Shown here: one piece after another, positions 60,082-64,000 of the stretch | Position numbering within the stretch: the stretch's first letter is position 1 | Layout: every line of letters begins with the position of its first letter | NCBI GenBank assembly: GCA_027619975.1 | Contig: JAQCGX010000016.1 | Coordinates: 1 to 64,000, forward strand | Length of the DNA: 64,000 bases | Origin: Nitrospinota bacterium | GTDB lineage: Bacteria; Nitrospinota; Nitrospinia; Nitrospinales; VA-1 | Direction of reading: 5' to 3' | Program-made: the position numbers and the translations under genes | The notes under the pieces: generated by a model | Databases searched by the model: none | What the model was told of the DNA's origin: nothing | Seen by the model: the letters and a program-made list of their open reading frames with translations, nothing else

Positions 60082-60627
60082 TTATAGTGTTCTGTTGCTC
60101 AATTCCGAAAGCATGGATTCAATCAGCCCCATTGCCTGTTCAATCACATCATTAAATTGCTGGATCTCTTCCTCCTCAAAGGAAGATAAAACATAATCAA
60201 CGATATCATCCTGATGCTCCGGTCTGCCGACCCCTATCCGCACACGGTGAAATTCTTTCGTGCGCAAGGTTTCGGCAATCGAGCGCAAACCCCGTTGGCC
60301 GCCATCTCCGCCCTTGCTCTTGGTTTTAACCTTGCCAAGCGGCAGATCAATATCGTCATGAACGACGATGACCCGGTCCGGGGTTATATTTAACGCGGAA
60401 AGAATGGCTTTCGCCGATTTTCCACTCTCGTTCATGTAAGTCATGGGTTTCGCCACCATGACCCGCACACCGCAAACTTCCCCTTCCCCATACTGACAAC
60501 GATACTTGTGATGGGTCAATGGAATCCGATGCTTATCCGCCAGATTGTCAACGACAATAAACCCGGCGTTATGGCGCGTCAGCTCATAACGGGGTCCGGG
60601 ATTGCCGAGGCCCAAAATAAGAAACAC
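60082..60627 (-). CDS. pth: Peptidyl-tRNA hydrolase
   Basis: Recycles tRNA from prematurely released peptidyl-tRNA. The 181-residue protein has [19 protein letters not shown] with the catalytic His, [38 protein letters not shown], and RIGVGRP. All Pth signatures are present at normal length. It follows rplY by 18 bp. Confidence 0.97.
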   Translation of the reverse strand: MFLILGLGNPGPRYELTRHNAGFIVVDNLADKHRIPLTHHKYRCQYGEGEVCGVRVMVAKPMTYMNESGKSAKAILSALNITPDRVIVVHDDIDLPLGKVKTKSKGGDGGQRGLRSIAETLRTKEFHRVRIGVGRPEHQDDIVDYVLSSFEEEEIQQFNDVIEQAMGLIESMLSELSNRTL

Positions 60628-60645
60628 GGCGGGGATATCAATCCT

Positions 60646-61290
60646 TTATTTGGCGGCCGCTGGTTTTTCTTGCTTCGCCGCCGGAGACGCCGCACCCTCA
60701 GCTCCTTCAACTTCCCCAGTAGCTTTTTCTTTCACCTTCTCGACATAAACGCTGACGACGGCATTGCCGGGATCACCCATAATTTCCAGTTTATCGGAAA
60801 GTTTCAGATCGCTGACGTGAACCACTTCTCCCAATTTAACGTCCGGCATATTGATCTCAATCACGTCGGGGATATCTCCTGGCAGACATTCCACTTCGAT
60901 TTCCTTGATAGCGTGATTGACCATTCCGCCCTGTTTTTCGCCAGGGGAATGACCCACCAGTTTGACGGGAACAAGAACTCGCGTCTTTTTGTGCATGTCT
61001 ATTTCAAGAAAATCGACATGCAGCCAGTCCGTTTGCAACGGATGTCTTTGATAGTCCTTCACAATGACCTGACGCTGTTGCGTGCTGTCGCCCTCGATGG
61101 TCAAAGCGATCAGCACGTTATGGCCATGCTTTTCCATGACTTTACCAAGTTCTTTCTGGTTCACTTTAAGGGAAACGTTGTCCTTCAAACCATAAAGAAC
61201 GGCGGGAAGAGATGCCTCTCGCCGGATCTTGCGGGCGTCAGATTTACTACCCTGCACTCTAATTTGTCCATTTAATGTTGCTGAGGCCAT
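60646..61290 (-). CDS. rplY: 50S ribosomal protein L25/TL5 (CTC family)
   Basis: The 214-residue protein is the long general-stress-protein CTC form: an N-terminal 5S-rRNA-binding domain (KSDARKIRREASLPAVLYGLKDNVSLKVNQ), then the TL5 C-terminal domain (VKLVGHSPGEKQGGMVNHAIKEIEVECLPGDIPD). An Ala/Lys-rich tail ends it. It lies between prs and pth, a conserved order in many bacteria. Confidence 0.95.
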   Translation of the reverse strand: MASATLNGQIRVQGSKSDARKIRREASLPAVLYGLKDNVSLKVNQKELGKVMEKHGHNVLIALTIEGDSTQQRQVIVKDYQRHPLQTDWLHVDFLEIDMHKKTRVLVPVKLVGHSPGEKQGGMVNHAIKEIEVECLPGDIPDVIEINMPDVKLGEVVHVSDLKLSDKLEIMGDPGNAVVSVYVEKVKEKATGEVEGAEGAASPAAKQEKPAAAK

Positions 61291-61306
61291 GATGCCAAAC
61301 TCCCAA

Positions 61307-62260
61307 TCAATCGAATAATGAACTTACCGATGTCTCACGGTGAATTCTGATAATAGCCTCCCCCAGAAGAGGGGCGACGGATAAAATTTTTACTTTTGAA
61401 TTATTTTTTAATGCCTCGGGCAAAGGGATCGAATTTGTGGTAACAATGCTTTTAATGGGCGACCCGCCGATTCTCTCCGCTGCCGGCCCGGAAAACACCG
61501 GATGCGAGCAACAGGCATGGACCTCTTTAGCGCCTTTTCCCAGCAAGGCGTTGGTCGCTTCCATCAACGTCCCGGCGGTATCGATCATATCATCCACGAT
61601 AAACGCCACTTTGCCCTTAACGTCACCGATAATATTCATCGCTTTTGCCTCGTTGGCCACTTCCCGGCGCTTGTCGATAATCGCCAGCGAGGTATCCAGC
61701 CGCTTGGCAAACGCTCGCGCCCGTTCCACCCCTCCGGCATCGGGAGAAATAACGATTAAATTCTCCAGATTGAGCCCCCTAATATATTTGACCATCACGT
61801 TCATGGCAAATAAATCATCCACAGGGACATTAAAAAATCCCTGGATTTGCCCCGCATGCAAATCGACGGTCAGCACCCGGTCGGTTCCTGCCGCCTCTAA
61901 CATTTTTGCTACCAGCTTGGCTGTGATGGGCACTCTTGGCTCGACTTTTCGATCTTGCCTTGCATACCCGTAATAGGGAATCACGGCCGTGATTCGCTTG
62001 GCGGATGAGCGCCTGAGCGCATCTATCATGATGAGCATTTCCATCAGATTGGTATTTCCGGGATTACAGGTCGATTGAATCACAAAAACGTCTCCACCCC
62101 GGACGTTTTCGTCGATTTTCACAAAAATCTCATTATCCGCAAAATCGCGGGTCATGCAGCGCCCCAGAGGAACATCCATATACCCGCATATATCTTTCGC
62201 CAACTCCGGGTTAGACCTGCCGGAAAAGACCAAAACCTTGCCGTTGCCATTATCACTCAT
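61307..62260 (-). CDS. prs: Ribose-phosphate pyrophosphokinase (PRPP synthetase)
   Basis: Makes PRPP for nucleotide, histidine (HisG here) and NAD synthesis. The 317-residue class I enzyme has [14 protein letters not shown], the DNEIFVKI region, [40 protein letters not shown], and the PRPP loop [11 protein letters not shown]. It is transcribed after tRNA-Gln and before rplY-pth. Confidence 0.97.
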   Translation of the reverse strand: MSDNGNGKVLVFSGRSNPELAKDICGYMDVPLGRCMTRDFADNEIFVKIDENVRGGDVFVIQSTCNPGNTNLMEMLIMIDALRRSSAKRITAVIPYYGYARQDRKVEPRVPITAKLVAKMLEAAGTDRVLTVDLHAGQIQGFFNVPVDDLFAMNVMVKYIRGLNLENLIVISPDAGGVERARAFAKRLDTSLAIIDKRREVANEAKAMNIIGDVKGKVAFIVDDMIDTAGTLMEATNALLGKGAKEVHACCSHPVFSGPAAERIGGSPIKSIVTTNSIPLPEALKNNSKVKILSVAPLLGEAIIRIHRETSVSSLFD

Positions 62261-62284
62261 ACGATTTCACACTCAAGAAATGAA

Positions 62285-62355
62285 CTGGGGCGGGAGGATT
62301 CGAACCTCCGTTGCAGGAATCAAAATCCTGTGACTAGCCTCTTGTCGACGCCCCA
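62285..62355 (-). tRNA. tRNA-Gln (anticodon TTG)
   Basis: The 71-nt gene on the minus strand has acceptor TGGGGCG/CGCCCCA, D arm GAC...GTC and anticodon stem-loop CAGGA-TTTTGAT-TCCTG. The T arm is GGAGG-TTCGAAT-CCTCC and the discriminator G. CCA is not encoded, so it must be added after transcription. It lies between ispE and prs, the place it often has in bacterial genomes. Confidence 0.95.
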
Positions 62356-62556
62356 AAAATCACCTTACCCCAATTATTATAATGCCTTACTCTGCCCACT
62401 CACTGCCAACTCTTTCCTGACTCTGGGAGAAAAGTCCTGTCCAGATGAAACCTAGGTTGATTGAATACTGAAATGAAGCGGAAACTGAATATCGGGGAGG
62501 GGTTTAGATTATCACGATAAGATCAAACTCAATTTATTAACAGGGTCTTCCTTACC

Positions 62557-63459
62557 TTACCTTAAGGCGTAACTCAACATCTCCTGCGGCCAAAACTCGG
62601 AAAAACTCGACACGGTTTCCGTAAGAAATACTTCCCCGCTCCCTTTGTTTACTTTGGCGTATGCGTTTTTTGCGCGATCAGGGTTATCAAAAATAGCAAA
62701 GACTGTTGAGCCACTTCCAGACAAAAGACTACCGTTGGCCCCCAAATCAGACAGGCCTTCCTTGAGCGCCAGAATCTCAGGGTACCTTTTAAAAACAACG
62801 GGTTCCAAGTCGTTCCCCAAACACTTCCCCAAACAGGCAACCTGTGATTCCAATAAAAATTTTTTTAAGATGCTAATATTATTTGTCCGCTTTGTCAACT
62901 TCAAATTTAGGTTCTGGTAAACCCAGGATGTGGCAATGGAAATCCCTGGGTTAACGAGTAAAACATGAAATTTAGCAGTGGTTTGGAGGGGTGACACCTC
63001 GTCGCCGCGACCCTTTCCAAACGCACAGGGAGCGGTAAGGAAGAAGGGGACGTCCGCGCCGAGTTTTCGGGCCAGAGGCACCAGATCCTCCCGGCCCAAT
63101 TTCATATCCCAAAGCACGTTCAACCCCATGAGAACCCCCGCCGCATTGCCGCTGCCTCCGCCCAACCCTGCACCGGAAGGAATATTTTTTTTTAAGCTTA
63201 TTCGTACGCCACGGCTTTTTTCCGGATAGGCGTTCTTAAGAAACTGCGCCGCCCGCACCACCAGATTGGTGTGGTCCTTTGGGATGCCCGGCTCATCACA
63301 TTCTAACTCGATTCCCGAGGGAAGGGTTTCAAGGTCAATATGGTCGTACAGGGAAACCATCTGCAACACGGTTTCAAGCTCGTGATACCCGTCTTCCCGT
63401 TTATGGTGAATGTGAAGCGCCAGATTAATTTTCGCGGGGGTTTTAAAGGACAGTTTCAT
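62557..63459 (-). CDS. ispE: 4-diphosphocytidyl-2-C-methyl-D-erythritol kinase
   Basis: GHMP kinase of the MEP isoprenoid pathway. The 300-residue protein begins FKTPAKINLALHIHHKREDGYHELETVLQMVSLYD. It has the ATP-binding loop PSGAGLGGGSGNAAGVL and a C-terminal LLSGSGSTVFAIFD. Length and motifs are normal. It lies 8 bp after the LolB-like gene. Confidence 0.96.
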   Translation of the reverse strand: MKLSFKTPAKINLALHIHHKREDGYHELETVLQMVSLYDHIDLETLPSGIELECDEPGIPKDHTNLVVRAAQFLKNAYPEKSRGVRISLKKNIPSGAGLGGGSGNAAGVLMGLNVLWDMKLGREDLVPLARKLGADVPFFLTAPCAFGKGRGDEVSPLQTTAKFHVLLVNPGISIATSWVYQNLNLKLTKRTNNISILKKFLLESQVACLGKCLGNDLEPVVFKRYPEILALKEGLSDLGANGSLLSGSGSTVFAIFDNPDRAKNAYAKVNKGSGEVFLTETVSSFSEFWPQEMLSYALR

Positions 63460-63467
63460 GCAATCTG

Positions 63468-64000
63468 CTAATTTTGCGACAAGGAAACATTATTACTGAC
63501 AGGAGAAAGTTGAAAAGTATCGTCCGAAATTCCGGCATTAATGACCGGGTCATTATAGACAAGAGTCAAGCGCTCACCCTTGGAAGGAAACTCGATAATG
63601 ATTTGATGAGGAAAATCGCGGCCCTGAACTTCACGATAGTCCTGCCACTTTACACGAATGGTTTTTCCATTTATCAAGGTACGGGTAATTTGGTTGGGGA
63701 AAAGCGTGTACGCATCGATTTCAATTTCCATGCGGCTTTTATCCACCGGGTCCACCCCCGTCAAAAAATAGACGGTTCCCTCTTTGCTCAGGGCGCCGCT
63801 CGTCATTTCCAGAAATTCGAGCCGGGGAATATTTCCGTAAAACACGCTGATGTATTCTCCCAACGCAATATCCATTCCGAGAGTCTGCAGCAGCGCTTCC
63901 CGAACCTCCTTGCCCAGAAGAATCTGTTTGCGACGCAGATCATATAGGATCGAACGATGGCCTTCCACGTTCCTGCCATTGAAAATATAAACTCCCAGCG
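63468..64000 (-). CDS. LolB/DUF4292-like lipoprotein, partial (5' end outside window)
   Basis: The reading frame stays open to the window edge (GVYIFNGRNVEGHRSI upstream of an internal GTG at 63968), so this is the C-terminal 177 residues of a larger protein. The pattern of alternating beta strands (RSILYDLRRKQILLGKEVREALLQTLG, MEIEIDAYTLFPNQITRTL, HQIIIEFPSKGERLTLVYNDPVINAGISDDTF) fits the LolA/LolB-like beta-sheet fold of DUF4292-type lipoproteins. The position next to ispE, where lolB sits in many Gram-negatives, supports this. It is probably an outer-membrane lipoprotein acceptor; that role is inferred. Confidence 0.7.
   Translation of the reverse strand, partial: LGVYIFNGRNVEGHRSILYDLRRKQILLGKEVREALLQTLGMDIALGEYISVFYGNIPRLEFLEMTSGALSKEGTVYFLTGVDPVDKSRMEIEIDAYTLFPNQITRTLINGKTIRVKWQDYREVQGRDFPHQIIIEFPSKGERLTLVYNDPVINAGISDDTFQLSPVSNNVSLSQN

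Overview
The window comes from a Gram-negative bacterium. It encodes LPS-type glycosyltransferases, lipoprotein maturation (Lgt, LspA), a LolB-like lipoprotein, TonB with a TonB-dependent receptor, and a Tat component. Metabolic markers are an LL-diaminopimelate aminotransferase (DapL-type lysine route), a futalosine-pathway menaquinone enzyme (MqnA), a K+-dependent-type membrane pyrophosphatase, and an O2-requiring dimethylbenzimidazole synthase (BluB). Together these suggest an aerobic or microaerobic lineage of the Nitrospinota/deltaproteobacterial kind. This placement is inference only; the window has no rRNA gene.

Layout. 0-5 kb: small loosely organised genes (a lipoprotein, a pentapeptide protein with an upstream in-frame stop, a lytic transglycosylase, a DJ-1-like protein, an ABM protein, an exported unknown), then a 0.5 kb mosaic of degenerate intergenic repeats. 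4.8-11.1 kb (minus): M50 protease-trpS-ileS-lspA-lgt-small protein. 11.3-13.1 kb: two glycosyltransferases, one truncated. 13.2-15.2 kb: a CCA-adding-type enzyme and an esterase. 15.3-32.5 kb (plus): the centrepiece, a cobalamin supercluster. A promoter and a cobalamin riboswitch with a terminator precede btuFDC-cobQ-cobS-cobU::bluB-cobC/D-cbiB. A second cobalamin riboswitch, with a hairpin over the start codon, precedes btuB-btuM-cobB/cbiA-cobO-tonB-a nine-repeat DxDxDG protein-a cytochrome c lipoprotein-cobT. Together these cover B12 uptake through both membranes and every step from cobyrinate to cobalamin, including making the lower ligand. No early corrin-ring genes are present.

32.6-38.2 kb: dapL, a MITE-like element, folK, and a tightly overlapping minus-strand run tmk-ubiX-cysteine desulfurase-thiI. 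38.3-44.5 kb is the accessory part: a heme-binding chemoreceptor with an apparent frameshift at its start, a 340-bp long-inverted-repeat element, and an IS630-type internally deleted element that sits exactly between a truncated sensor gene and a truncated tyrosine integrase next to tRNA-Leu. This looks like the scar of a genomic island mostly lost by recombination between two element copies.

44.5-64 kb: mostly housekeeping (ribF, tat, an rRNA methyltransferase, dus, a pseudouridine synthase, yqgE, hisI-hisG, mqnA, hppA, pth-rplY-prs-tRNA-Gln-ispE-LolB-like) with a REC-REC-kinase, two convergent DUF2231-like membrane proteins, an LRR protein and a very acidic membrane-anchored protein. Coding is dense, with many 4-bp ATGA overlaps.
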